From Opitutales bacterium (lineage in GTDB: Bacteria > Verrucomicrobiota > Verrucomicrobiia > Opitutales > Intestinicryptomonadaceae): 6,652 nucleotides of DNA. Below the pieces are notes generated by a model. The model was not told the origin of the DNA and ran no database searches. It saw only the letters and a program-made list of their open reading frames with translations. Below are positions 1 through 6,555 of this stretch, piece by piece (position 1 is the first letter of the stretch; each line of letters opens with the position of its first letter). The stretch is taken from NCBI GenBank assembly GCA_021641325.1, contig JAJXPD010000117.1, forward strand, positions 271 to 6,922. The letters run 5' to 3'. A program made the position numbers and the translations under genes.

Positions 1-1038
1 CTCGCCGACAAGTCGGTTGACGCTGTGTTCATCGTAACTCCCGACCACTGGCATGCGATTATTTCGGTGCTCGCCGCCCGCGCGGGCAAGCACATCTACT
101 GCGAAAAGCCGCTCACGTTCACCGTGGACGAGGGGCGGCAGATTATAGACGCGGTGAACGCAAACGGCGTCGTCTTCCAGACAGGCTCGCAACAGCGCAG
201 CGAGGCGAGCTTCCGCGAGGCGGTAAGGCTTGCCCGTAGCGGCATGCTCGGCGAAATCAAGCAGGTTTGGTGCAACATCGGCAGAAAATTTCCCGTAATC
301 TATAATTGGGCGGCGGAGGAAACCCCGAAGGGCGTCGATTGGGACATGTGGATTGGCCCCGCGCCCATGCGCCCGTTTTCGAGCAACCTGCTTCCGTTCC
401 TCGCCCCCCCGCCCAACCGCTATTCGCACCAGTGGGGCGCGTGGCGTTGGCACTACGACTACGGCAACGGCATGCAGGCCGACTGGGGCGCGCACCACCT
501 CGACATCGCCCAGTGGGGGCTCGGCATGGACGGCAAGGGCCCGAAGTATGTCCACGTTTTCGAAGACCAAAACAGGAGCATCAAAAGCGACACCCGCAAC
601 ATCTGCTACGAGTACGCAAACGGCGTCATGGTCTACTACGGGCAGCCGAAGATTCTCGCCGAAAGAGGCTATCCGCACGGCTCGGCGATGGTGACTTTCG
701 TCGGGACGGAGGGCGTGGCGACGGCGTCGCGCGGCGGAATTTTCTGGGCGGACAAGCCGTCTCTGCGTTCGGGGAAAATCGCGCCCAAAAAGGATTTCCC
801 CTACGTCTGCGAGGGGCACAAGGACAATTTCTTCAACGCAATCCGCACGGGTCGCCCGCCGATTTGCCCTGCGGAAATCGGGGTGTCGAGCTGCAACATG
901 TGCATCATAGGCAACATCGCCTACAAGCTCGGACGCAGGCTCGAATGGGACTGGAAGACCCGCCGCTTTGTGGGCGATTCCGAGGCGAACAAATATCTGT
1001 CGCGCAAAAACCGCGGCGAATGGGCTAATATCGCCTAA
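1..1038 (+). CDS. Gfo/Idh/MocA family NAD(P)-dependent oxidoreductase, 5'-truncated by window edge
   Basis: The frame is open from base 1, so the gene starts upstream of the window; the GTG at base 25 is an internal Val codon. 345 residues are visible. Seen: the end of the Rossmann fold with TPDHWHA (visible residues 13-19), then the family hallmark EKP (35-37), whose lysine is normally catalytic. The C-terminal alpha/beta domain carries DWGAHHLD (161-168), matching the family's D-x-x-x-H active-site motif. The tail (EWDWKTRRFVGD...ANKYLSR) is typical of the long secreted or Tat-type members common in Planctomycetota and Verrucomicrobiota. About 80-100 N-terminal residues with the GxGxxG nucleotide-binding loop are missing, so a Tat signal cannot be checked. 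Known family role: NAD(P)-linked oxidation or reduction of sugars, inositols or their derivatives. The ThuA-domain gene 19 bases downstream suggests a joint role in glycoside oxidation. Substrate unknown. Confidence 0.93.
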   Translation, partial: LADKSVDAVFIVTPDHWHAIISVLAARAGKHIYCEKPLTFTVDEGRQIIDAVNANGVVFQTGSQQRSEASFREAVRLARSGMLGEIKQVWCNIGRKFPVIYNWAAEETPKGVDWDMWIGPAPMRPFSSNLLPFLAPPPNRYSHQWGAWRWHYDYGNGMQADWGAHHLDIAQWGLGMDGKGPKYVHVFEDQNRSIKSDTRNICYEYANGVMVYYGQPKILAERGYPHGSAMVTFVGTEGVATASRGGIFWADKPSLRSGKIAPKKDFPYVCEGHKDNFFNAIRTGRPPICPAEIGVSSCNMCIIGNIAYKLGRRLEWDWKTRRFVGDSEANKYLSRKNRGEWANIA

Positions 1039-1040
1039 TA

Positions 1041-1047
1041 GGGAGGA
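1041..1047 (+). promoter_or_regulatory. Shine-Dalgarno site for the ThuA-domain gene
   Basis: GGGAGGA lies in the 19-base gap after the oxidoreductase stop and ends 10 bases before the ATG at 1058. It fixes that ATG, directly followed by a signal peptide, as the start. The same frame is open further upstream inside the preceding gene, but translation from there would bury the signal peptide. Confidence 0.75.
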
Positions 1048-1057
1048 ACATTGCAAG

Positions 1058-3859
1058 ATGAAAAAACTTATCGCAATTTTTTCGGCTTTCGCGGTGTCGG
1101 CGCAGATTCTCTCGTTCGCGCAGGACATGGAAATAAAGGGGAAGAACCTCGAAAACATCGAAGCAGCGTGCCCGAAACGCGCCGCGGCAGCCCCGCTGAA
1201 ACCCCGCAGGATTCTCGTGTTCTCGCGCACATGCGGATACCGCCACAAACAGGGCATTCCAGCGGCGAAGCTCGCGCTCTCGAACATGGGCGAAAAGCTC
1301 GGCGTTTGGAGCGCGAAAATTTCGGAGGATTTGTCCGACCTGTCGCCCGAAAGCCTCGCGCAGTACGACTGCCTTGTGCTCAACAACACAACGGGCATGT
1401 GCTTCGGCGAGCCGCAGCAGAAAATGTCGAAACTGCCGCCCGCCGAACGCGCCGCAGTTCAGAAACGCTCCGACGAAATCTGCAAAAACGTAATCGAGTA
1501 CGTCCGCAACGGCGGCGGCATATTCGCAATCCACGCGGCGGTGGACAGCTACAACTACAACGCGTTCCGCAACCGCGCGTACACCGACATGCTCGGCGGA
1601 GAGTTCGTCGCGCACCCGTGGTATTTCTCCAACGCGCCCGTGACTTTGGTCATTGACGACGCGCAGTCGCCGCTCGTCAGGGGAATCTGGGACGGCGAGG
1701 CGTTCAAGCTCCGCGAGGAAATCTACATGCTCGGCAAGTCCTACGACCGCTCGAAGTGCCGCGTGATTTTGCGGCTCGACAAGTCGCGCAGTCCGCTTAC
1801 GACCGCCGCCCGCGAGGCGCGTTTCGCGTTCCGCTCCGACAACGACTTCGCCGCCGCATACGTCAAGACTTTCGGCAGGGGGCGCATTGCCTACACGACA
1901 ATCGGGCACGCCGACAACAACTACTACAATCCGAAAGTTCAGGAGTTTTTCCTGCGCCTTGCGCAGTTCGCATGCGGAGACTTGAAGGCGGACACTTCGC
2001 CGATTCCGTTTACGGGCAAGTCGGTGCTCGCGCCGATGTCGGAAAAACCCGCGCCCGCGCAAATCGCAAAGCTTGCAGACCTCAAATTCGGACAGCCGCG
2101 CGACGAGGAAATCAACGGAATTCTGTTCGGCGTCTATGCAAACAACTTCGACAAAAAATACTGCGCCGAAATCGAAAACTTCGCGGTCTCCGAGCTTTCC
2201 GCCGCGAAGGGAAGCTCGGAATACAGGGCATTCCTCGGCGAGCTGCTCGACGCGTCGGGAATCTCGTCCGACAAAAACCTGCGCGTTCTCGAAAAGCTCG
2301 CCTCCGACGGCGGTACGCCCGAACAGATACGCAACAAACTTTCCGCCGCGCTCGACTGCCGCCGTGGCGAAAGGGCAGCGAAAAATTCGGAGAAAAAATT
2401 TGCCGTTCCCGCGTCGCTTCCCGAAAGCGCGGCGGAGCGTTGCAGGCTCTTCAAGTTCCTTTCGAAAAATCCCGACGCGAAAATTCCGCAGTATCTGAAC
2501 TTCGGAAATCTCGACGAAACGGGAAGGGCGATGCTCGCGTACGCGCTGCTCGAACGCGGCGAGAGAGCGGCGGATGCTCTTGCGTTCGAGCCGAAGTCGG
2601 AGGCGTTCGCCGTCGCGTTTGCGGCGGTGTTCTCGCGCGAGGGCAAAACCTCCGACACCGAAAAGGTCTTGGCGGCGTCGGAATATGTCTCCGCGCAGAT
2701 GCGCCCCGCAATGATTGGCTACGCGGTTTCGGCGAAAAACGCCGACGTCGCCGACGCCCTGCTGCTGCTTGCCGCAAAGGCGGACACGCCCGCGCGTTCG
2801 GCGTTCCTCGTCGGCGCGCTCGCAAAGTTCGACCTTTCGCAATTCGTCCCCAAGCTGTTCGCGGGCTTCGACGCCGCGGCGGCGGAGACGAAACTTTCCG
2901 CGCTCAAAACGGCGGAGACAATCGCAACCCCCGAAGTCTTCTCGACCGTCGCAAAGCTTCTGCCGACGCTCGACGCAAAGCTAGGCCGCGCCGCGGTCAA
3001 GGTGCTTTTGAAGTGTTCTTCGGCGGATTTCACTCCGCAAATGCTCTCCGAAACGGTGGCGGCGTACGGCGAGTGCAAGCCCGCCGTGAAGCGCAACCTC
3101 GTGAGGTTCGCGGCGTTCGACTCCTCCGAAGCCGCGGTCGATTTCATGAAACGCGCGTTTACCGACGGATTCCGCTCCGAGACTGTAAAAACTTTCGGGC
3201 AGTGGAAGAACCAGTCGGCGTTTGCGCCGCTTGTGGCAATCGCAAAAACGGCGAAGACCGACGGCGCGAAATCTGAGGCGAGAGCCGCGATTTTGACTCT
3301 TGCCGCGCGTTGCGGATTCGACGACGCGACAATCGCGTACATGCTTTCGCAGCCGCTTTCCGACGCCGAAAAGGCGTCGCTTGCCGAGTCCGCCGTAAAG
3401 TTCCCGTCGCCCGACATAGCCGAACCGCTCGAAAGGGCGGGAATGCCGGCGGAGGCGGCAAAAATCCGCGCCGCCGTAAAGAACGCCAAGACGAAATACC
3501 TTGCGTGCAGGGGTGCGCAGAACTTCAAATACGCGCTCGACGGCGACCCCAAAACCCGCTTTACCACAGGCTCTACAATAACCGCGGGCGACTGGATTGC
3601 CTTCGATTTCGGCTTTCCGAAACGCGTCTCCGAAGTGTCCTTCGACCTCGGCGCTTCCGCGCGCGACTTCCCCGACGAATTTTCGGTTTTTGCGGGCGCG
3701 TCCGACGCCGCGCTTTCGAAAGCCGCCGTCGAAATTTCGCGCTCCAAAAACGCCGTATCCGTCAAGTTCCCCGCGGGTTTCAAGGCGCGTTATGTGAAGT
3801 TTGTCGCGGAAAAGGCAAAGCCGTTCTACTGGTCTATTCACGAGCTGAAAATAGACTAA
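1058..3859 (+). CDS. Secreted ThuA-domain protein with helical repeats and C-terminal F5/8 type C-like domain
   Basis: 933 residues. A signal peptide is visible at residues 1-21: MKK, a hydrophobic core, and a likely cleavage site SFA|QD. The product is therefore exported. Residues about 50-307 form a ThuA-like domain (PF06283 type, glutamine-amidotransferase-like fold). Landmarks are ILVFSRTCGYRH (52-63), NGGGIFAIHAAVDS (151-164), GGEFVAHPW (180-188) and GRGRIAYTTIGH (273-284). Residues about 340-810 are Ala-rich and helical, with HEAT/ARM-like periodicity, consistent with a scaffold. Residues about 812-933 resemble an F5/8 type C (discoidin) carbohydrate-binding module: LDGDPKTRFTTG, then a beta-rich stretch ending in WSIHELKID. 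Typical stand-alone ThuA proteins are only 200-300 residues. ThuA proteins act with Gfo/Idh/MocA enzymes in 3-keto-sugar metabolism, and the upstream neighbour fits. Enzymatic activity of this copy is inferred. Probably cotranscribed with the upstream oxidoreductase gene. Confidence 0.9.
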   Translation: MKKLIAIFSAFAVSAQILSFAQDMEIKGKNLENIEAACPKRAAAAPLKPRRILVFSRTCGYRHKQGIPAAKLALSNMGEKLGVWSAKISEDLSDLSPESLAQYDCLVLNNTTGMCFGEPQQKMSKLPPAERAAVQKRSDEICKNVIEYVRNGGGIFAIHAAVDSYNYNAFRNRAYTDMLGGEFVAHPWYFSNAPVTLVIDDAQSPLVRGIWDGEAFKLREEIYMLGKSYDRSKCRVILRLDKSRSPLTTAAREARFAFRSDNDFAAAYVKTFGRGRIAYTTIGHADNNYYNPKVQEFFLRLAQFACGDLKADTSPIPFTGKSVLAPMSEKPAPAQIAKLADLKFGQPRDEEINGILFGVYANNFDKKYCAEIENFAVSELSAAKGSSEYRAFLGELLDASGISSDKNLRVLEKLASDGGTPEQIRNKLSAALDCRRGERAAKNSEKKFAVPASLPESAAERCRLFKFLSKNPDAKIPQYLNFGNLDETGRAMLAYALLERGERAADALAFEPKSEAFAVAFAAVFSREGKTSDTEKVLAASEYVSAQMRPAMIGYAVSAKNADVADALLLLAAKADTPARSAFLVGALAKFDLSQFVPKLFAGFDAAAAETKLSALKTAETIATPEVFSTVAKLLPTLDAKLGRAAVKVLLKCSSADFTPQMLSETVAAYGECKPAVKRNLVRFAAFDSSEAAVDFMKRAFTDGFRSETVKTFGQWKNQSAFAPLVAIAKTAKTDGAKSEARAAILTLAARCGFDDATIAYMLSQPLSDAEKASLAESAVKFPSPDIAEPLERAGMPAEAAKIRAAVKNAKTKYLACRGAQNFKYALDGDPKTRFTTGSTITAGDWIAFDFGFPKRVSEVSFDLGASARDFPDEFSVFAGASDAALSKAAVEISRSKNAVSVKFPAGFKARYVKFVAEKAKPFYWSIHELKID

Positions 3860-3876
3860 TCCGAAATTCCGAAAAC

Positions 3877-3914
3877 AAAAATTCCGCAAACGTCGTGTTT
3901 GCGGAATTTTTTTT
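3877..3914. terminator. Bidirectional intrinsic terminator between convergent operons
   Basis: A perfect 15-base inverted repeat (3877-3891 with 3897-3911) has a 5-base loop, GTCGT. Its core is TTCCGCAAAC paired with GTTTGCGGAA. On the plus strand the stem runs into eight T (3907-3914). On the minus strand it runs into TTTTTGTTTT. It sits 17 bases after the ThuA-gene stop and 26 bases beyond the response regulator stop, so it can end transcription of both. No other feature is seen in the 78-base intergenic gap. Confidence 0.88.
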
Positions 3915-3937
3915 GCGCCCTAATTTTCGCGCGGGTT

Positions 3938-4627
3938 CTACCTCGACATTTTGTAGCCCACGCCGCGCACGGTTTCTATCAGCTTTGCTCGGCTTCCGAG
4001 CTTTTTTCTGAGGTTTACAATGGCGACGTCCACCGCTCTGTCGGTGACGGGGTATCCGTCGCCGTGGAGGCTTTTTATGATGGCGTCGCGCGTGAAGACC
4101 CTGCCCGTGTTTTTCAGGAATGTTTCGAGAATCGAAAATTCGTTCGCGGTAAGCTCGACGGGCTTGCCGCCGATTTTCACCTCGTGGAATTCGGGGTTCA
4201 GCTCTATTCCGTTGCGCGAGACCGTCGCAGCAGCCTCCTCCGCGCCCGACTTGTCGTCGCGCAGCTGCGCCTTGATTCGCGCCAGCAGGACGCGCGGGCT
4301 GAACGGCTTTGTGATGTAGTCGTTCGCGCCGAATTCAAGCCCGCTTACGATGTCCGCCTCCTCGCTTCTTGCGGTGAGCATGATAATCGGCACCTGCGGG
4401 TAGGATTTCTCCGCGCGGTAGATTTTGCAGAAGTCCAGCCCGTCCATGCCCGTCAACATGAGGTCGAGCAGAATGAGGTCGAAGCGTTCGCCCTTTTCGA
4501 GCCGCGCGAGCGCCTTTTCGGCGGAATCCACGCGCGAGCACTTGTAGCCGCTTTTTGCGACGTTGAATTCGATAAGCTCTCCTATGCTTTCCTCGTCCTC
4601 GATTATTAATATTTTTTTGTCGAACAT
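3938..4627 (-). CDS. OmpR/PhoB-family response regulator (PhoB-like)
   Basis: 229 residues, the usual PhoB length. Residues 3-120 are a complete receiver: acidic pair D11/E12, phosphoacceptor D55 in LILLDLM, T85 and K107 (TKP). Residues about 137-229 are a winged-helix DNA-binding domain with typical features ELTANEFSILE, GRVFTRDAI, RAVDVAIVNLRKKL and the ending IETVRGVGYKMSR. The frame is open far upstream inside the kinase gene. The ATG at 4627 is chosen because the receiver begins there (MFDKKILIIEDEE) and an AGGA lies 6 bases before it. The gene follows the kinase gene by 8 bases, so the two are almost certainly cotranscribed. Expected role: cytoplasmic transcription factor activated by phosphotransfer from the kinase. 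A PhoB identity, controlling phosphate starvation, is inferred from the kinase sensor and the upstream Pho-box-like repeat. Domain assignment is secure; the regulon is not. Confidence 0.95.
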   Translation of the reverse strand: MFDKKILIIEDEESIGELIEFNVAKSGYKCSRVDSAEKALARLEKGERFDLILLDLMLTGMDGLDFCKIYRAEKSYPQVPIIMLTARSEEADIVSGLEFGANDYITKPFSPRVLLARIKAQLRDDKSGAEEAAATVSRNGIELNPEFHEVKIGGKPVELTANEFSILETFLKNTGRVFTRDAIIKSLHGDGYPVTDRAVDVAIVNLRKKLGSRAKLIETVRGVGYKMSR

Positions 4628-4633
4628 GGCAAA

Positions 4634-4637
4634 TCCT
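4634..4637 (-). promoter_or_regulatory. Shine-Dalgarno of response regulator overlapping the kinase stop codon
   Basis: Read on the minus strand, the kinase ends GGA-TAG and the sequence continues GATTTGCC-ATG. The AGGA at 4637-4634 shares two bases with the TAG stop and lies 6 bases before the regulator ATG. Ribosomes ending on the kinase message would be placed to restart on the regulator, which suggests translational coupling. Confidence 0.6.
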
Positions 4638-6399
4638 ATCCGATTGTGATTGAAAATTCCGAGCCTTTCCCCAAAACGCTCCGCGCCGAAACGCCGCCTT
4701 TGTGGAGTATCGCGATGTGCTTTACGAGTGCAAGCCCAAGCCCCGTGCCGCCCATCGCGCGCGATCGCCCCTTGTCCACGCGGTAGAAGCGTTCGAAGAC
4801 GTGCGGCAGGGCGTCGGGCGGTATTCCCGCGCCGTTGTCGGACACTGTGATTTTCACGCCGCCGCGCTCCCCTTTGCATGCGGATACTTTGATTTTCGCG
4901 CCGTCGCCCGCGTACTTCACCGCGTTGCCGACAAGGTTGCTTACCGCAAGGCGGATAAGCTGGAAGTCGCCGCGCACTTGGAGATTTTCGGGGCATTCGA
5001 TTTCGACGGAATCCCTCCGCGCCCGCGCCTGCGACTCGTGCGCCGAGACCGACTCTTCAATCGCCGCGCGGACGGGGAAGTACTCGAAATTTTCGGCGTC
5101 GAACTTATTTTCGAATTCGATTTTCGAAAGCAGAAGCATGTCGTTTACGAGCGTGTCCATTCTGTCAGACTCCTTTTCTATTATCGCCACGAACCGCTTT
5201 TCGTCGTCGGCGTTTCCGTCGGAGTATTCGAGGGTTTCCGCCGCCATTTTGATTGCGGTAATCGGGGTTTTCAGCTCGTGGGAGACGCCCGCCACGAACT
5301 CGCGCCTGAGGGCTTCGTTCCGCTTCGCCGCGGAGACGTCGCGCATGACGAAAAGCGCGCGGGGCGTCGCCGATTCGTAGGGCAGGAGCGTGCCGACGAG
5401 CGCGTAGGTTTTGCCGCTCGAAATCTCGACGTCCCTGCGAACTTCCCCCTTGCCGCCGAAAGTCTCGTCGATTGCGTCGAGGATTGCGCTGTTTCTGAAT
5501 GCCTCTACCGTTCTTATTTTGCCCTCTGAATTGTCCAATCCGAACAGTTTTGCGCATGCGTTGTTGAATTTCTTTAAAACTCCCTTTTTCGAGCATATGA
5601 AAACGCAGTCGGTCATATATCCGAACATTTCGTCAAGCTCGCAGTTGCGCTTGTAGAGCGAGTTTATGCGCTTTTTGAGGTTTTGCGACATCGCGAGAAC
5701 CGACTTGCCGAGGCGTTCGATTTCGGAAATGTCGCTCGACGGCACGGGGGCGTCGAAGTTGCCGCGCGCGCATTCGTCGGCGGCGAACGTCAGGCGTTTG
5801 AGGGGCGCTGAAATGCGCTTTGCCAGCGCGAACGAAAACGCCGCAGCCATCACGATTGCCGCGAGCGAAAGCCCGATTATTTCGGCGGAAATGAGCTTCT
5901 TTGCCGCAAGCAGCTTCTGCATGGGCATCGACTGCCGCACGCAGTATTCGTAGCCGTCGGGGTCTTTCGCGCCCGCGGGGACTGCGGCGTAGACCATCTT
6001 TGTCCGCAGGGTGTCGGAGTACCGCACGGTGAAGGTTTTTTCGCCGTCGAGAGCCTTTTTTATTTCGGCGCGGTTGAGGTGGTTTAGCATCGTTTCGCTG
6101 TCGGCGCGCGAGTCAACCACAACCTCGCCCTTTGCGTTTATGAGCGTCGTGCGTATCCCCGTGTTTTTGTCGTGGACGGCGCAGATTTTCGACAGCGTTT
6201 CGGCGGGCAGTTTTTCGTCTACCGCGTCCGCGACGAAATCGGCGGAGTCGGACAGCAGCCTTTCGACACTTTCGCGGTAGGTGCGTTCGGCTATGCCGTG
6301 CGCGGCGAATGCGAACGCCGCAATTATTATTGCGCCGACAAGCGTCGCCGACGCGAAGATTCGGACGAAAACGCCCCTCGACTTTTTTATGTATGCCAT
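4636..6399 (-). CDS. PhoR-like membrane sensor histidine kinase (PDC-like sensor, HAMP, PAS-like, HisKA, HATPase_c)
   Basis: 587 residues, close to Gram-positive-type PhoR. TM1 is about 10-33, the extracytoplasmic sensor about 34-168 and TM2 about 169-192. A HAMP segment follows (about 190-245), then a PAS-like domain (about 252-355). HisKA contains the phosphorylated H374 in VSHELKTP. The ATPase shows the N-box (N488, N492), G1 DNGAGIP (521-527), F-box FERFYR (535-540) and G2 GGTGLGL (550-556). The sensor has the pattern typical of PhoR/PnpS-type PDC domains: VVDSRAD (94-100), MLNHLNRAEI (104-113), VRYSDTL (125-131) and MVYAAV (135-140). All catalytic motifs are intact. An in-frame TAG (6414-6412) lies only four codons before the ATG, and no usable start lies between, so the start is well fixed. 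No clear Shine-Dalgarno precedes it. It autophosphorylates and signals to the regulator gene just downstream. No pst or phoU genes are in the window, so the phosphate role remains inferred. Confidence 0.95.
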   Translation of the reverse strand: MAYIKKSRGVFVRIFASATLVGAIIIAAFAFAAHGIAERTYRESVERLLSDSADFVADAVDEKLPAETLSKICAVHDKNTGIRTTLINAKGEVVVDSRADSETMLNHLNRAEIKKALDGEKTFTVRYSDTLRTKMVYAAVPAGAKDPDGYEYCVRQSMPMQKLLAAKKLISAEIIGLSLAAIVMAAAFSFALAKRISAPLKRLTFAADECARGNFDAPVPSSDISEIERLGKSVLAMSQNLKKRINSLYKRNCELDEMFGYMTDCVFICSKKGVLKKFNNACAKLFGLDNSEGKIRTVEAFRNSAILDAIDETFGGKGEVRRDVEISSGKTYALVGTLLPYESATPRALFVMRDVSAAKRNEALRREFVAGVSHELKTPITAIKMAAETLEYSDGNADDEKRFVAIIEKESDRMDTLVNDMLLLSKIEFENKFDAENFEYFPVRAAIEESVSAHESQARARRDSVEIECPENLQVRGDFQLIRLAVSNLVGNAVKYAGDGAKIKVSACKGERGGVKITVSDNGAGIPPDALPHVFERFYRVDKGRSRAMGGTGLGLALVKHIAILHKGGVSARSVLGKGSEFSITIG

Positions 6400-6419
6400 A
6401 TTCGGAATTGTCTACCCGT

Positions 6420-6447
6420 CTTTTAGCGTATGTCGGGGCGGCGTCAA
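6420..6447 (-). promoter_or_regulatory. Candidate sigma-70 promoter of the kinase-regulator operon
   Basis: On the minus strand TTGACG (6447-6442, five of six matches to TTGACA), a 16-base spacer and TAAAAG (6425-6420, four of six matches to TATAAT) form a reasonable promoter. Transcription would start near 6413, giving a leader of about 14 bases. That is consistent with the lack of a clear ribosome binding site before the ATG at 6399. The -10 match is modest, so this is a prediction. Confidence 0.45.
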
Positions 6448-6461
6448 CGATGTTTTTCGCG

Positions 6462-6479
6462 CTAACAAACTTCTAACAT
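6462..6479. promoter_or_regulatory. Pho-box-like direct repeat upstream of the kinase gene
   Basis: On the plus strand CTAACAA-ACTT-CTAACAT is a 7-base direct repeat with a 4-base spacer and an 11-base period. This is the same geometry as the E. coli Pho box (CTGTCAT-N4-CTGTCAT), with 5 of 7 matches in the second unit. It is also close to the TTAACA repeats bound by Bacillus PhoP. In the same phase, 6495-6501 reads CTAATTT, a weaker possible extra unit, while 6484-6490 matches poorly. The site is 14 bases upstream of the predicted -35, a fitting place for an activator of the operon. Orientation relative to the kinase is reversed, so it could also serve a rightward gene. Confidence 0.5.
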
Positions 6480-6555
6480 CGGGCGCATAAAGGGCTAATT
6501 TTTGTGTGCGATATTTTAACGCGTAAAAAACGGAATCCCCGCGAAGTCCTAATAA

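Noticed and set aside
306..1028. 240-codon plus-strand frame inside the oxidoreductase gene
   Set aside because: Pro/Arg/His-rich out-of-frame translation; the main frame carries all Gfo/Idh/MocA motifs.
968..1057. Upstream ATG extension of the ThuA gene overlapping the oxidoreductase
   Set aside because: The extension would place 30 residues before a clear signal peptide. The ATG at 1058 has a good ribosome site and directly begins MKKL plus a hydrophobic core.
1025..2842. 605-codon open frame on the minus strand opposite the ThuA gene
   Set aside because: Arg/Cys-rich low-complexity translation with no recognisable motif. It is the antisense shadow produced by GC-rich codon use of the strongly supported plus-strand gene.
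2719..3783. 354-codon minus-strand open frame (and 302-codon frame 2981-3889)
   Set aside because: Both lie opposite the helical-repeat and discoidin part of the ThuA gene, overlap each other, and show no domain or credible start context.
4628..4996. N-terminal extension of the response regulator into the kinase gene
   Set aside because: The extra residues are Arg-rich and antifamily-like, and they come from translating the kinase gene in another frame. The receiver begins exactly at the 4627 ATG.
4702..5529. 275-codon plus-strand frame opposite the kinase, and 3899-4609 opposite the regulator
   Set aside because: Antisense shadows of two genes whose catalytic motifs are all intact; no family resemblance.
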